From Rhodopseudomonas palustris (GTDB lineage Bacteria > Pseudomonadota > Alphaproteobacteria > Rhizobiales > Xanthobacteraceae): a stretch of DNA of 64,000 nucleotides. The notes beneath the pieces were generated by a model. It did no database searches, was not told where the DNA came from, and worked only from the letters and a program-made list of their open reading frames with translations. Positions 1 through 8,892 of this stretch are shown piece after piece. Location of the stretch: positions 62,001 through 126,000 of the forward strand of contig NZ_CP058907.1 in the NCBI RefSeq assembly GCF_013415845.1, in the 5' to 3' direction. Position 1 is the first letter of the stretch. Each line of letters opens with the position of its first letter. Made by a program: the position numbers and the translations under genes.

Positions 1-245
1 AACACCATCGCGATATCGCGATCGGCCGGCTCGACGTCGTTGACGACACGGCCGCCGATCTCGATTTCGCCTACTGTTATCGTTTCCAGCCCGGCGACCA
101 TCCTTAGCAGCGTGGATTTGCCGCAGCCGGAGGGGCCGACCAGCACGCAGAACTGGCCATCGCCGACCGCGAAGTCGACACCCTTGATGGCCTCGAAGCC
201 ACCCGGATAGGTCTTGCGGACATTGCGGAGAACGACATCGGCCAC
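1..245 (-). CDS. ugpC: ABC transporter ATP-binding protein UgpC (partial, N-terminus)
   Basis: Only the first 81 codons are inside the window; the gene continues past position 1. Translation from a GTG at 245 gives a typical ABC ATPase N-terminus with Walker [10 protein letters not shown] at residues 37-45. It should energise import of sn-glycerol-3-phosphate or its diesters by the UgpA/UgpE channel. The start follows the ugpE stop by 2 bp, so it is the last visible gene of a ugpB-A-E-C operon. The nearby ATG is out of frame, which favours GTG. The exact substrate is inferred from the neighbouring UgpB; the ATPase alone could serve another sugar importer. Confidence 0.85.
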   Translation of the reverse strand, partial: MADVVLRNVRKTYPGGFEAIKGVDFAVGDGQFCVLVGPSGCGKSTLLRMVAGLETITVGEIEIGGRVVNDVEPADRDIAMV

Positions 246-247
246 GA

Positions 248-1096
248 TTACTTCTCCGTCTCGACCAGTCCGCGCACGAACAGCTTCTGCATCAGCACCA
301 CCACGGCGACCGGCGGCAGCATCGCCAGCACCGCGGTCGCCATCACGATCGGCCATTCGGTCAGCGCATCCGAGGTGACAATCATTTTGCGGATGCCGAT
401 CTGGATGGTCTGCATGTCGTCACGCGTGGTGATCAGCAGCGGCCAGAGATATTGATTCCAGCCGAGGATGAAGAGGATCACGAACAGCGCCGCCATATTG
501 GTGCGCGACAGCGGCAGCAGCGTATCCCAGAAGAACCGCAGCGGCCCGGCGCCGTCGATCCGCGACGCTTCCAACAGCTCGTCCGGCACCGTCATGAAGA
601 ACTGCCGGAACAGCAGCGTTGCGGTTGCCGACGCGATCAGCGGCAGCGCCAGCCCGGCGTAGCTATCCAGCAGATTAAGGTCGGCGGCGATCTTGTAGGT
701 CGGATAGATCCGGACCTCGACCGGCAGCATCAGCGTGATGAAGATGATCCAGAAGATCGTCATCCGGAACGGAAACCGGAAGTACACGATCGCGTAGGCG
801 GAGATGATCGAGATCGCGATCTTGCCAAGCGCGATCGACATCGCCATCACGAACGAGTTGAACAGCATGCTGGCGACCGGCTCCCGCGTGGTGCCGGAGG
901 AACCGACGAAGATGGTCTTGTAGTAGGTTTCCAGGAAATGGCCGCCGGGCAGCAGCGACATCTGGCCATTGGCGATGGTGGCGTTGTCCTGGGTCGAGGC
1001 GACGAACGCCAGATAGACCGGGAAGGCAACGATCGCGACGCCGATCCACAGGATCAGGTGCGGCACCAGGTTTCCGAACTTCCGGCGCTCGACCAT
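248..1096 (-). CDS. ugpE: sn-glycerol-3-phosphate ABC transporter permease UgpE
   Basis: The 282-residue inner-membrane permease has about six hydrophobic segments. The first is near residues 12-30, followed by a periplasmic loop. It carries the EAA-type cytoplasmic loop ([20 protein letters not shown]) that docks on the ATPase. The length matches MalG/UgpE-type permeases. Its ATG overlaps the ugpA stop by one base (TGATG), implying translational coupling. With UgpA it forms the channel fed by periplasmic UgpB. The Ugp assignment rests on the whole operon; the permease alone only supports a CUT1-type sugar or polyol importer. Confidence 0.88.
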   Translation of the reverse strand: MVERRKFGNLVPHLILWIGVAIVAFPVYLAFVASTQDNATIANGQMSLLPGGHFLETYYKTIFVGSSGTTREPVASMLFNSFVMAMSIALGKIAISIISAYAIVYFRFPFRMTIFWIIFITLMLPVEVRIYPTYKIAADLNLLDSYAGLALPLIASATATLLFRQFFMTVPDELLEASRIDGAGPLRFFWDTLLPLSRTNMAALFVILFILGWNQYLWPLLITTRDDMQTIQIGIRKMIVTSDALTEWPIVMATAVLAMLPPVAVVVLMQKLFVRGLVETEK

Positions 1097-1977
1097 CAGT
1101 AATTCACCTTGCGCTCGACGAAGCGGAACTGGATCGCGGTGAGTGCAATCACGATCGCCATCAGGATCACCGACTGAGCCGCCGAACTGCCAAGGTTGGA
1201 GCCGAGCAGGCCGTCCTGATAAACTTTGTACACCAGCGTCTCGGTCGCTTTGGCTGGACCGCCGCGCGTCATGGTGTCGATGATGCCGAAAGTATCGAAG
1301 AAGGCGTACACGACATTGACGATCATCAGGAAGAAAATCGTCGGCGACAGCAGCGGGAAGATGATGGTCCAGAACCGGCGCATCGGCCGGGCACCGTCGA
1401 TCGCGGCCGCCTCGATCACGCTGGACGGAATCGCCTGCAGTCCGGCCAGGAAGAACAGGAAGTTATAGGAGATCTGCTTCCAGGCCGCCGCGAGCACGAT
1501 CAGCAGCGCCGCCTGATCACCATCGAGCAGCGGATTCCAATCGACGCCGAGCGCGCGAAGCCCATGGGCAATCACGCCGAGCGAAGGATTGAGCATGAAC
1601 ACCCACAGCACACCGACCACCGGCGGCGCCACCGCGTAGGGCCAGATCAGCATGGTGCGGTAGAACGTCGAGCCGCGCAGCGGCCGGTCCGCCATCACTG
1701 CCAGCAGCAGTGCCAGCGACAGCGACGACAGCGCAATCGCGAAGGAGAATACGAAAGTGCGGATGATCGCGTCGAAGTAGTCAGGCTGCTCGAGCAGCTC
1801 GCGATAATTGTCGAACCAGACGAAGACGGTCGATAGACCGAACGCGTCCTGCAGCAGGAACGATTGGATCACGGCCTGCACGGCCGGCCAATAGAAGAAC
1901 ACCAGCACCACCACGAGCTGCGGCAGCACCAGCAGATAGGGCAGGAACTTCGACTGGAAGACGGCGTGCTTGAGCAT
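1096..1977 (-). CDS. ugpA: sn-glycerol-3-phosphate ABC transporter permease UgpA
   Basis: The 293-residue MalF/UgpA-type permease starts [20 protein letters not shown], with a long first membrane helix. Its EAA loop reads [20 protein letters not shown]. It pairs with UgpE to form the heterodimeric inner-membrane channel. No clear ribosome binding site is seen before the ATG at 1977. The gap to ugpB holds a palindromic repeat, so expression relative to ugpB may be reduced or modulated there. Substrate by association with UgpB. Confidence 0.88.
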   Translation of the reverse strand: MLKHAVFQSKFLPYLLVLPQLVVVLVFFYWPAVQAVIQSFLLQDAFGLSTVFVWFDNYRELLEQPDYFDAIIRTFVFSFAIALSSLSLALLLAVMADRPLRGSTFYRTMLIWPYAVAPPVVGVLWVFMLNPSLGVIAHGLRALGVDWNPLLDGDQAALLIVLAAAWKQISYNFLFFLAGLQAIPSSVIEAAAIDGARPMRRFWTIIFPLLSPTIFFLMIVNVVYAFFDTFGIIDTMTRGGPAKATETLVYKVYQDGLLGSNLGSSAAQSVILMAIVIALTAIQFRFVERKVNY

Positions 1978-2023
1978 CGTGCGGTTTGCTTACCTGTGGC
2001 CGGCGGCCTCAACAAGCACTCCG

Positions 2024-2127
2024 CCGTCATCGCCCGGCTTGGCCGGGCGACCCAGTACTCCGAAAGCCCGCGATCTTGCCGCGACGCTCTGGAATACTGG
2101 GTGCCCCGCCTTCGCGGGGCATGACGG
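2024..2127. repeat. REP-like palindromic repeat, type A (CCGTCAT...ATGACGG)
   Basis: This is an imperfect palindrome of about 104 bp between ugpB and ugpA. It opens with CCGTCATCGCCCGGC and closes with GGGGCATGACGG. Inner arms CCAGTACTCC and GGAATACTGG pair. Dispersed elements of this kind, with CGTCAT ends and CCAGTA/TACTGG inner arms, are common between genes in Rhodopseudomonas and Bradyrhizobium. A more degenerate relative is at 40322-40418. Inside an operon it could act as an RNA stem-loop that lowers downstream expression or stabilises the ugpB message; that role is inference. Confidence 0.75.
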
Positions 2128-2141
2128 CCTGGAGCGTCGGC

Positions 2142-3470
2142 TCACTTCACCGCCGTCTTCTCGAACTGCCGCAGCATCGTGTTGCCGCGCGTCACAGCGG
2201 CGTCGAGGGCTTCCTGGGCGGTCTTCTTGCCGGCCAGCGCTTGCTCGATTTCTTCCGCCCAGACGTCGCGGAGCTGCACCATATTGCCGAGCCGCAGACC
2301 GCGCGAATTCTCGGTCGGCGGCTTGTTGGTCAGCTCCTTGATCGGCGTCTCCAGGTACGGCTGCTCCTTGTAGAAGCCGTCGGCCTTGGCCTTCTCATAG
2401 GCTGCCTTGGTGATCGGCAGATAGCCCGAGGCCTTGTGGATCGCGACCTGACGATCGGTGTCGGACAGGAACGCCAGGAACTTGGCGACGCCCTTGTACT
2501 CGGCGGCATTCTTGCCGCCCATCACCCACAGCGAAGCGCCGCCGATGATCGAATTCTGCGGCGCACCCTTGACGTCCGGATAGTAGGGCATAGGCGCGTT
2601 GGTCCAGTTGAACTTGGCTTGCGACTTGACGTTGCCGAAGAAGCCCGACGAGGTCAGGAACAGCGGGCATTCACCCGAGGTGAAGCGGCCTTCGCCGGTG
2701 TTGGTGCGGCCGGAATAGTCGTAGGTCTTGTCCTTCTGCAGCTCGATCAGCTTCTGCAGGTGCTTGACCTGAACCGGACCGTTGAATTCGAGCTTGGTGT
2801 CGAAGCCGTCGAGACCATTGGCTTTGCTGGCCAGCGGCACGTTGTGCCAGGCCGAGAGCTGCTCGAGATTGGCCCAGGTGACCCAGGCGGTGGAGAAACC
2901 GCAGGTGGCGTAGCCGGCCGCCTTCAGCTTCTTGGCGTCTTCGAACACCTCGGGCCAGGTCTTCGGGATCTCGGCGATGTCGGCCTTCTTCAGCGCGTCG
3001 AGATTGACCCACATCACCATCGACGACGAGTTGAACGGGAACGACAGCATCTCGCCCTTGGAGGTCGAGTAATAGCCGGTGATCGCCGGCAGATAGGCCT
3101 TGGGGTCGAACGGCTCGCCGGTCTCCTGCATCAATTTGTAGACCGGCTTTACCGCGCCAGTCGCCGCCATCATGGTGGCGGTGCCGACTTCGAACACCTG
3201 GAGGATGTGCGGCGCGTTGCCGGCGCGGAACGCCGCGATGCCGGCGTTCATGGTATCGGCGTAGCCACCCTTGTAGGTCGGCACCACCTTGTAGTCGCCC
3301 TGCGCGGCATTGAACTCGTTGGCCAACTTGACGATGACGTCGTTGTTGCCACCGGTCATCGCGTGCCACCACTGAATTTCGGTGACCGCATACGCCGGCG
3401 CAGCCATCGCCAGCGTTGCGGCGATCGCCGTCGCGGCGGCCGCAGTCAGGCCAAAGGATCGAAATGCCAT
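2142..3470 (-). CDS. ugpB: sn-glycerol-3-phosphate ABC transporter substrate-binding protein UgpB
   Basis: This is a 442-residue periplasmic binding protein. The ATG at 3470 is chosen because GGGAGG lies just upstream and because the protein then starts with a clear Sec signal peptide (basic MAFRSFG, hydrophobic stretch, AYA cleavage near residue 28). The mature part begins with TEIQWWHAMTGGNND and contains the family stretch PHILQVFEVGTATMM, as in UgpB. It captures glycerol-3-phosphate or glycerophosphodiesters as a phosphate or carbon source for the UgpAEC importer. In-frame codons further upstream would bury the signal peptide and were rejected. First gene of the operon; the promoter should lie in 3471-3701. 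Confidence 0.93.
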   Translation of the reverse strand: MAFRSFGLTAAAATAIAATLAMAAPAYAVTEIQWWHAMTGGNNDVIVKLANEFNAAQGDYKVVPTYKGGYADTMNAGIAAFRAGNAPHILQVFEVGTATMMAATGAVKPVYKLMQETGEPFDPKAYLPAITGYYSTSKGEMLSFPFNSSSMVMWVNLDALKKADIAEIPKTWPEVFEDAKKLKAAGYATCGFSTAWVTWANLEQLSAWHNVPLASKANGLDGFDTKLEFNGPVQVKHLQKLIELQKDKTYDYSGRTNTGEGRFTSGECPLFLTSSGFFGNVKSQAKFNWTNAPMPYYPDVKGAPQNSIIGGASLWVMGGKNAAEYKGVAKFLAFLSDTDRQVAIHKASGYLPITKAAYEKAKADGFYKEQPYLETPIKELTNKPPTENSRGLRLGNMVQLRDVWAEEIEQALAGKKTAQEALDAAVTRGNTMLRQFEKTAVK

Positions 3471-3701
3471 GAAAACCTCCCGGTTGGGCACGTCCTGTCG
3501 TGGTGGGCGCGCGTAGCAGCGTGCGATGACAGACACATGACCGTATAAGCGAGGCCCTGCCGGGTAGGGAAGCGGCGGCATCGCGGCCGCCGGAAAAGCT
3601 TGTGACGCAACGCAGCACGCCGCTGCGCTGCGGTAATTACTGCTGGTTAGCGGCGACGACCACGACGAGCGACGCCGGCATAGCTGCCGGCGCCGCTGTG
3701 A

Positions 3702-4907
3702 TCAGCGCTTGCGCTCTGGGCCGCTGACGATGCCCTCGGCGACCAGCTTGGAGATATCGTCCGCCGAATAGCCGAACTCGCCCAACACTTCGCTGGCGTG
3801 TTGGCTGAATTTCGGCGGCAGGCCGCGCAGGCTCGCCTTGGTGCGCTCGAACCTGATCGGTGAGGCTACGCCCTTGTACCAGTCCTTCTCGATCACATCG
3901 CCGCGGTAGGCGGTGTGGGGGCTGGTCAGCGCCTTGTCGATCGTCTGCACCGGGCCGGCCGGGAGGCCCGCATTGAGCAGCCGGTCGCACAGCGGCACCG
4001 CGTCGTGCTGGCTGAACACCGCTTCGAGTTCGGCGCGGAGAGCGGCGCGGTTGGCGATGCGGTCCTTGTTGCGCGCGAAGCGCGGATCGGTGCCGAGTTC
4101 CGGCTTGCCGATCTCCTTGCACAGCTTACGGAAGGTGCCGTCATTGCCGACGCCGGTGAAGATCTGGCCGTCGCGGGCGTTGAAGGTGGAATACGGCACC
4201 AGATTTGGGTGCTCGTTACCGGTCAGCGCCGGCGGCTTGCCATGCAGGAAGTAGTTCGCGGTATGCGGATGCATGATCGCGAGACCGGTTTCGTACAGCG
4301 TGGTCTCCACGAACTGGCCCTTGCCGGAGCGTTCGCGCTCCGCCAGCGCCATCAGGATACCGATGGTCGCATACAGGCCGGTGGTGATGTCGACCAGCGG
4401 CACACCGATTCGCACCGGGCCGGTCTCCGGCGAGCCGGTCGCAGCGATCATGCCGGTCATCGCCTGGATGATGGCGTCATAACCGGGATTGCCGCCGCGC
4501 GGGCCGTCGGCGCCGAAGCCCGAAATCCGGCAATGCACCAGCCGCGGAAACTTCTCGCGAATCACCTCGTTGGAGAGGCCCCATTTGTCGAGCGTGCCGG
4601 GTTTGAAGTTCTCGATCAGCACGTCGGCGTCTTCGAGCATCTTCAACAGCACCTCGCGCCCGCCGGGTGAGGCGAGATCGAGACCGATGGAACGCTTGTT
4701 GCGATTCACGCCGAGAAAATACGCCGCGTCCTCGTCATGGAAGGGAGGGCCCCAGTCGCGCACTTCGTCGCCGGCCGGAGGTTCGACCTTGATGACGTTG
4801 GCGCCGTGGTCGGCGAGGATTTGGGTGCAATAGGGGCCGCCGAGCACGCGAGTGAGATCGATCACGCGCAATCCGGCGATTGCGCCGGGCATCGATGCAG
4901 AGGTCAT
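3702..4907 (-). CDS. CaiB/BaiF (class III) CoA-transferase family protein
   Basis: The 401-residue protein matches family III CoA-transferases, which move CoA between organic acids through Asp-linked intermediates. The N-terminus after the start reads MPGAIAGLRVIDLTRVLGGP, the usual opening of the family. The candidate catalytic Asp is in NPGYDAIIQAMTGM, aligned to the formyl-CoA transferase Asp by context. An in-frame codon 18 residues upstream gives a poor N-terminus, so ATG at 4907 was taken; the Met six codons later is also possible. It stands alone, reading toward ugpB but 231 bp from it, so the acid substrate cannot be named from context. Confidence 0.85.
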   Translation of the reverse strand: MTSASMPGAIAGLRVIDLTRVLGGPYCTQILADHGANVIKVEPPAGDEVRDWGPPFHDEDAAYFLGVNRNKRSIGLDLASPGGREVLLKMLEDADVLIENFKPGTLDKWGLSNEVIREKFPRLVHCRISGFGADGPRGGNPGYDAIIQAMTGMIAATGSPETGPVRIGVPLVDITTGLYATIGILMALAERERSGKGQFVETTLYETGLAIMHPHTANYFLHGKPPALTGNEHPNLVPYSTFNARDGQIFTGVGNDGTFRKLCKEIGKPELGTDPRFARNKDRIANRAALRAELEAVFSQHDAVPLCDRLLNAGLPAGPVQTIDKALTSPHTAYRGDVIEKDWYKGVASPIRFERTKASLRGLPPKFSQHASEVLGEFGYSADDISKLVAEGIVSGPERKR

Positions 4908-5084
4908 AAGGGCTTTCTTACCGAAGCTTTGCAGGAGCGGAGAACTTATCGTCCTCGACACCGTCTTGGCAAATGCCCGGCGGGCTTCGGCTTCGTTTGC
5001 AGCGCGTAGGACGCTTCAGCGCTGCGGGCCTGAGCGGCGGCGCTGGATATGCGCCTGAGCGAAACAAAAGCCTGAGGGGAAGGA

Positions 5085-5160
<76 letters not shown>

Positions 5161-5230
5161 TTACCCTGGGTGCGCGGCGCAAATCAAAATCGGCCGCGCG
5201 GCAATCGTTGATCACATATCGGCGACGATC

Positions 5231-5632
5231 TCAAGTCTCCTCATCGCCAGAAACGTCACCAATGATGTCCGTGACGTCTTCATCCTCTTCTTCTTCGTCG
5301 GCGATGAAGGTCGAATCGTCGTCATCGTCGTCGATCGCCTCGTCGATTTCGATGTCGTCCTCGGATTCCGGCACCACGGCCTTGACCTTGCCGGTGTTCT
5401 CCTCGGCATCGGCCTCTTCCAGCGACACCAGCTCTTCGGCCTCCATCGCCTCGGGCGCCTCGGTGTCCACGACAGGGGAGCGCTGATCCGCACGGGTGCG
5501 CGGCGCCGTGACCGGTGCAATCGGCACCACCTCGCCAGTGTAGGGCGAGATCACAGGATTCTTGTTCAGATCGTAGAACTTTTTGCCCGTCGTCGGGCAA
5601 ATGCGTTTGGTTCCGAGATCGGATTTCGCCAC
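5231..5632 (-). CDS. FYDLN_acid (TIGR02300-type) conserved protein of unknown function
   Basis: The 133-residue protein of unknown function carries the hallmark KFYDLNKNPVISPYTGE near residues 14-30. It ends in a long acidic tail (runs of Asp and Glu over about the last 45 residues). The GTG at 5632 gives the family-like N-terminus VAKSDLGTKRICP, with AAGG upstream at proper spacing. An upstream in-frame start adds 18 atypical residues and was rejected. A Cys-poor zinc-ribbon-like start (one Cys) is seen. Known as an alphaproteobacteria-specific family; no function is established. It lies divergent to aroA. Confidence 0.88.
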   Translation of the reverse strand: MAKSDLGTKRICPTTGKKFYDLNKNPVISPYTGEVVPIAPVTAPRTRADQRSPVVDTEAPEAMEAEELVSLEEADAEENTGKVKAVVPESEDDIEIDEAIDDDDDDSTFIADEEEEDEDVTDIIGDVSGDEET

Positions 5633-5772
5633 TTGTGCAACCTTGGGATTTCTTGAAAAACGGTGCTTCACTTGGCTAGTTGGCACGCCGCTGTCAATAG
5701 CGGTTTATGCCGAAGGCCGCGAGGCGCCGCGACGCCAGGCCGAATCACCCGCAGCCCCGAGGGACCACCATC

Positions 5773-7110
5773 TTGACTGATTCGAACCAGCCGACGCCGC
5801 TGCAGGCGCGCAAGAGCGGCGCATTGCATGGCACCGCGCGCGTCCCAGGCGACAAGTCGATTTCGCACCGGGCGCTGATTCTCGGCGCGCTGGCGGTCGG
5901 CGAGACCCGAATCTCCGGCTTGCTCGAGGGCGAAGACGTCATCAACACCGCCAAAGCGATGCGCGCGCTCGGTGCCAAGGTCGAGCGCACCGGCGACTGC
6001 GAATGGCGCGTGCATGGCGTCGGCGTTGCAGGCTTTGCGACGCCGGAGGCCCCGCTGGATTTCGGCAATTCGGGCACCGGCTGCCGTTTGGCGATGGGCG
6101 CGGTGGCCGGATCGCCTATTGTGGCGACTTTCGACGGCGATGCATCGCTGCGCAGCCGGCCGATGCGGCGAATCGTCGATCCCTTGGAGCTGATGGGTGC
6201 CAAGGTGGTGTCGTGCAGCGAGGGCGGCCGATTGCCGCTGGCCCTGCAGGGCGCCCGCGATCCGCTGCCGATTCTGTACCGTACCCCGGTGCCGTCGGCG
6301 CAGATCAAATCCGCCGTGCTGCTTGCCGGCCTGTCGGCGCCCGGCGTCACTACCGTGATCGAGGCCGAGGCCAGCCGCGACCATACCGAGCTGATGCTGC
6401 AGCATTTCGGCGCCACGATCGTCACCGAAGCCGAAGGTGCCCATGGCCGTAAGATTTCATTAACCGGCCAGCCCGAATTGCGCGGCGCTCCGGTGGTGGT
6501 GCCGGCCGATCCGTCGTCCGCGGCCTTTCCGATCGTCGCGGCGCTAGTGGTGCCCGGCTCCGATATCGAATTGACCGACGTGATGACCAACCCGCTGCGC
6601 ACCGGGTTGATCACGACGCTGCGCGAAATGGGCGCCTCGATCGAGGACAGCGACGTCCGGGGCGATGCCGGCGAGCCGATGGCCCGGTTCCGGGTGCGCG
6701 GCTCGAAGCTGAAGGGCGTCGAGGTGCCGCCGGAACGCGCGCCGTCGATGATCGACGAATATCTGGTGCTGGCGGTCGCCGCTGCGTTCGCCGAAGGCAC
6801 CACCGTGATGCGCGGCCTCCACGAGCTGCGGGTCAAGGAAAGCGACCGGCTGGAAGCGACGGCGGCGATGCTGCGGGTCAATGGCGTCGCGGTCGAGATC
6901 GCAGGCGACGATCTGATCGTCGAGGGTAAGGGCCATGTGCCGGGCGGCGGTGTGGTCGCCACCCACATGGATCATCGCATCGCGATGTCGGCTCTCGCCA
7001 TGGGCCTCGCCTCGAACAAGCCGGTGACGGTCGACGACACCGCCTTCATCGCCACCAGCTTCCCGGACTTCGTTCCGATGATGCAGCGGCTCGGCGCGGA
7101 ATTCGGCTGA
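5773..7110 (+). CDS. aroA: 3-phosphoshikimate 1-carboxyvinyltransferase (EPSP synthase)
   Basis: The 445-residue enzyme joins shikimate-3-phosphate and PEP in the chorismate pathway in the cytoplasm. A TTG start at 5773 is chosen: GAGGG at 5759-5763 sits nine bases upstream, and the protein then begins (M)[15 protein letters not shown]. An upstream ATG (5707) lacks this signal. Motifs include [39 protein letters not shown] and the C-terminal LRVKESDRL. The overall pattern looks like class II EPSPS (Agrobacterium CP4 type). It keeps Gly in GNSGTG where, from memory of the CP4 sequence, CP4 has Ala. It converges on the DUF374 gene with only 3 bp between stops. Confidence 0.96.
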   Translation: MTDSNQPTPLQARKSGALHGTARVPGDKSISHRALILGALAVGETRISGLLEGEDVINTAKAMRALGAKVERTGDCEWRVHGVGVAGFATPEAPLDFGNSGTGCRLAMGAVAGSPIVATFDGDASLRSRPMRRIVDPLELMGAKVVSCSEGGRLPLALQGARDPLPILYRTPVPSAQIKSAVLLAGLSAPGVTTVIEAEASRDHTELMLQHFGATIVTEAEGAHGRKISLTGQPELRGAPVVVPADPSSAAFPIVAALVVPGSDIELTDVMTNPLRTGLITTLREMGASIEDSDVRGDAGEPMARFRVRGSKLKGVEVPPERAPSMIDEYLVLAVAAAFAEGTTVMRGLHELRVKESDRLEATAAMLRVNGVAVEIAGDDLIVEGKGHVPGGGVVATHMDHRIAMSALAMGLASNKPVTVDDTAFIATSFPDFVPMMQRLGAEFG

Positions 7111-7113
7111 GCC

Positions 7114-7788
7114 TCAGACCGCTTCGACCGGCTGAAGGCCGACGATCCGGTCGGTTTCGTTCTGCGCGGCGGTCAGAGCCGCCTGCAGCCGCTCCGCGAT
7201 CTCTGCGGTCGGCGAGCCTGCCTCGACGGTGATCGGCTCGCCGAACCGGATCGCGACCTTCGCGAACAATCCCGGCAGCATCAGCCGATCCCAGCTCCGG
7301 AGCAGCTTGTGACGCGACAGGCTGACCGAAACCGGCAGGATCGGCAGCCCGGTCAGCCGCGCCATGTCGAGAACGCCCTCGCTGTTGATGCGCATCCGCG
7401 GACCGCGCGGGCCGTCGGGTGTGACGAACAGGCTGTGGCCGGACTTGCCCAGCCGCATCATTTCGCGCGCCGCCCGCATCCCGCCCTTGGAGCTTGAGCC
7501 GACCGCGGTCTGAATCCCGAACGCGGCCCCGACCCTGGAAATGATCTTGCCGTCGCGATGTCCGCTGATCAGCGCGACCAGCGGCTTGCTCTTGGTCTGC
7601 AGCATCGGCGCCATGATCAGCCGCCCGTGCCACATCGCCAGGATGTAAGGCTCGGGGATCGGAACGGCCTGCCGATCGTATCGGCCGGTCCACATCACGA
7701 ACTTAAAATAGATCTTGGAAAAGTTGACGCCGAGCGACAGGACCGCATCTGATCGCGTAATCCGTTTGACGAAAGCGGGCGTGGCCAT
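7114..7788 (-). CDS. DUF374 lysophospholipid acyltransferase-like protein
   Basis: The 224-residue protein is of the DUF374 family, distantly related to lysophospholipid and lipid A acyltransferases. Visible motifs are WHGRL at residues 53-57, SGHRDG at 75-80 (HxxxxD-like active site region) and TPDGPRGPR at 123-131. It probably acylates a lipid at the cytoplasmic face of the inner membrane; the substrate is unknown. Full length for the family. Its 3' end abuts aroA (3 bp between convergent stops), so the transcripts probably overlap. Confidence 0.85.
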   Translation of the reverse strand: MATPAFVKRITRSDAVLSLGVNFSKIYFKFVMWTGRYDRQAVPIPEPYILAMWHGRLIMAPMLQTKSKPLVALISGHRDGKIISRVGAAFGIQTAVGSSSKGGMRAAREMMRLGKSGHSLFVTPDGPRGPRMRINSEGVLDMARLTGLPILPVSVSLSRHKLLRSWDRLMLPGLFAKVAIRFGEPITVEAGSPTAEIAERLQAALTAAQNETDRIVGLQPVEAV

Positions 7789-7953
7789 CCAGGCAGGGTC
7801 CGGGCAGAGATTGATAGGAAATCGCCAACGAGGCTGGCTTCGGCGGATCGCGGATTTATACCCAGTCGTTCACGGCTGCAAACCACCGCGGTACGTCGTC
7901 GGGACGCCCCGCCGCCGTAAAGGCACACCACGCCAATTGGAATGCACAAGAGA

Positions 7954-8592
7954 ATGATCATCGCAATCGACGGACCGGCTGCATCGGGCAAAGGCACGCT
8001 CGCCAAGCGGCTGGCCGCACATTACGGCTTCAGGCACCTTGATACCGGCGTGATCTACCGCGCGGTTGCCAAGGCGATGTTGGACGCCGGCGCCGACCTC
8101 ACCGACGAGGCGCGCGCCGCCGAGGTCGCGCGCACGCTCGACCCGTCGCGGTTCGACGACCCGGCGCTGAAGGGTCACGCGGTCGGCGAGGCCGCCTCGG
8201 TGGTGTCGGCCCATCCGCAAGTTCGCGCCGCGCTGGTCGAGTTCCAGCAGGCTTTCGCGGCCGCGCCTCCCGGCGCCGTGCTGGATGGTCGCGACATCGG
8301 CACGGTGATCTGTCCCGACGCCGAGGTGAAGATCTTCGTGGTCGCCTCGCCCGAGGTCCGTGCCCACCGCCGCTTCCTGGAAGCCCAGTCCCGCGGCGAA
8401 CCCGCCGACGAGGCGGTGATCCTGGCCGATATCGTCAAGCGCGACGAACGCGACAAGAACCGCTCGGCGGCGCCGCTCAAGCAAGCACCGGATGCAGTCT
8501 TGCTCGATAATTCCTATTTGGATATAGAAGGCGGCGTCCGGGCCGCCATCGACATTGTCGAGGCCGTTCGAGCGGGCCGGCGTCGGGTCTAA
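7954..8592 (+). CDS. cmk: Cytidylate kinase
   Basis: The 212-residue CMP/dCMP kinase has P-loop [11 protein letters not shown] at residues 6-16, LDTGVIYR and [13 protein letters not shown]. It phosphorylates CMP and dCMP to the diphosphates for nucleic acid and CDP-lipid synthesis. Two in-frame starts exist, 7942 and 7954. The latter gives MIIAIDGP, the usual N-terminus, but its AAGAG signal is very close; the former adds only MHKR. It lies upstream of rpsA, a classic cmk-rpsA order. Confidence 0.95.
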   Translation: MIIAIDGPAASGKGTLAKRLAAHYGFRHLDTGVIYRAVAKAMLDAGADLTDEARAAEVARTLDPSRFDDPALKGHAVGEAASVVSAHPQVRAALVEFQQAFAAAPPGAVLDGRDIGTVICPDAEVKIFVVASPEVRAHRRFLEAQSRGEPADEAVILADIVKRDERDKNRSAAPLKQAPDAVLLDNSYLDIEGGVRAAIDIVEAVRAGRRRV

Positions 8593-8892
8593 TCGACCAA
8601 ACCGACGCCGTCATTGGAGGTTCGCCCGCTCCGCCGCCACCGCCGCGATGGCCGGATGAAGACCGCGAGATCCATCTCGGATTCGTCGCTTCTTTTGCCG
8701 CCGGACGTTCTGCTGGAATGCCCCAATCTGCGATCCGCTTCACCGCGGATCAACGTCTCGACCGTGCAGGCATGCTGCCGGCCCGCTCCGCACTGATGTG
8801 CTGGGCGGTCGTCAGGTTCGCGGACCCCTGACACTGTGCGCGCGAGACGGCCCTCAACCGAACTGCCGGCGACATCCGCATCTGGAGAACAA
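8593..8892 (+). other. rpsA upstream leader/promoter region
   Basis: Three hundred bases separate cmk from rpsA. A 60-codon open frame at 8614-8796 looks like chance coding: no family resemblance and no good ribosome binding site. The stretch probably holds the rpsA promoter and 5' leader. S1 is known to control its own translation through its leader in other proteobacteria. I could not identify a specific conserved fold here. Confidence 0.4.

Noticed and set aside
1986..3548. Long plus-strand frame opposite ugpB
   Set aside because: Antisense to a clear binding-protein gene; Arg/Gly/Leu-rich composition typical of GC-rich shadow frames and no ribosome site.
8614..8796. Possible small gene in the cmk-rpsA gap
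   Set aside because: Sixty codons with no likeness, no ribosome site and unusual composition.
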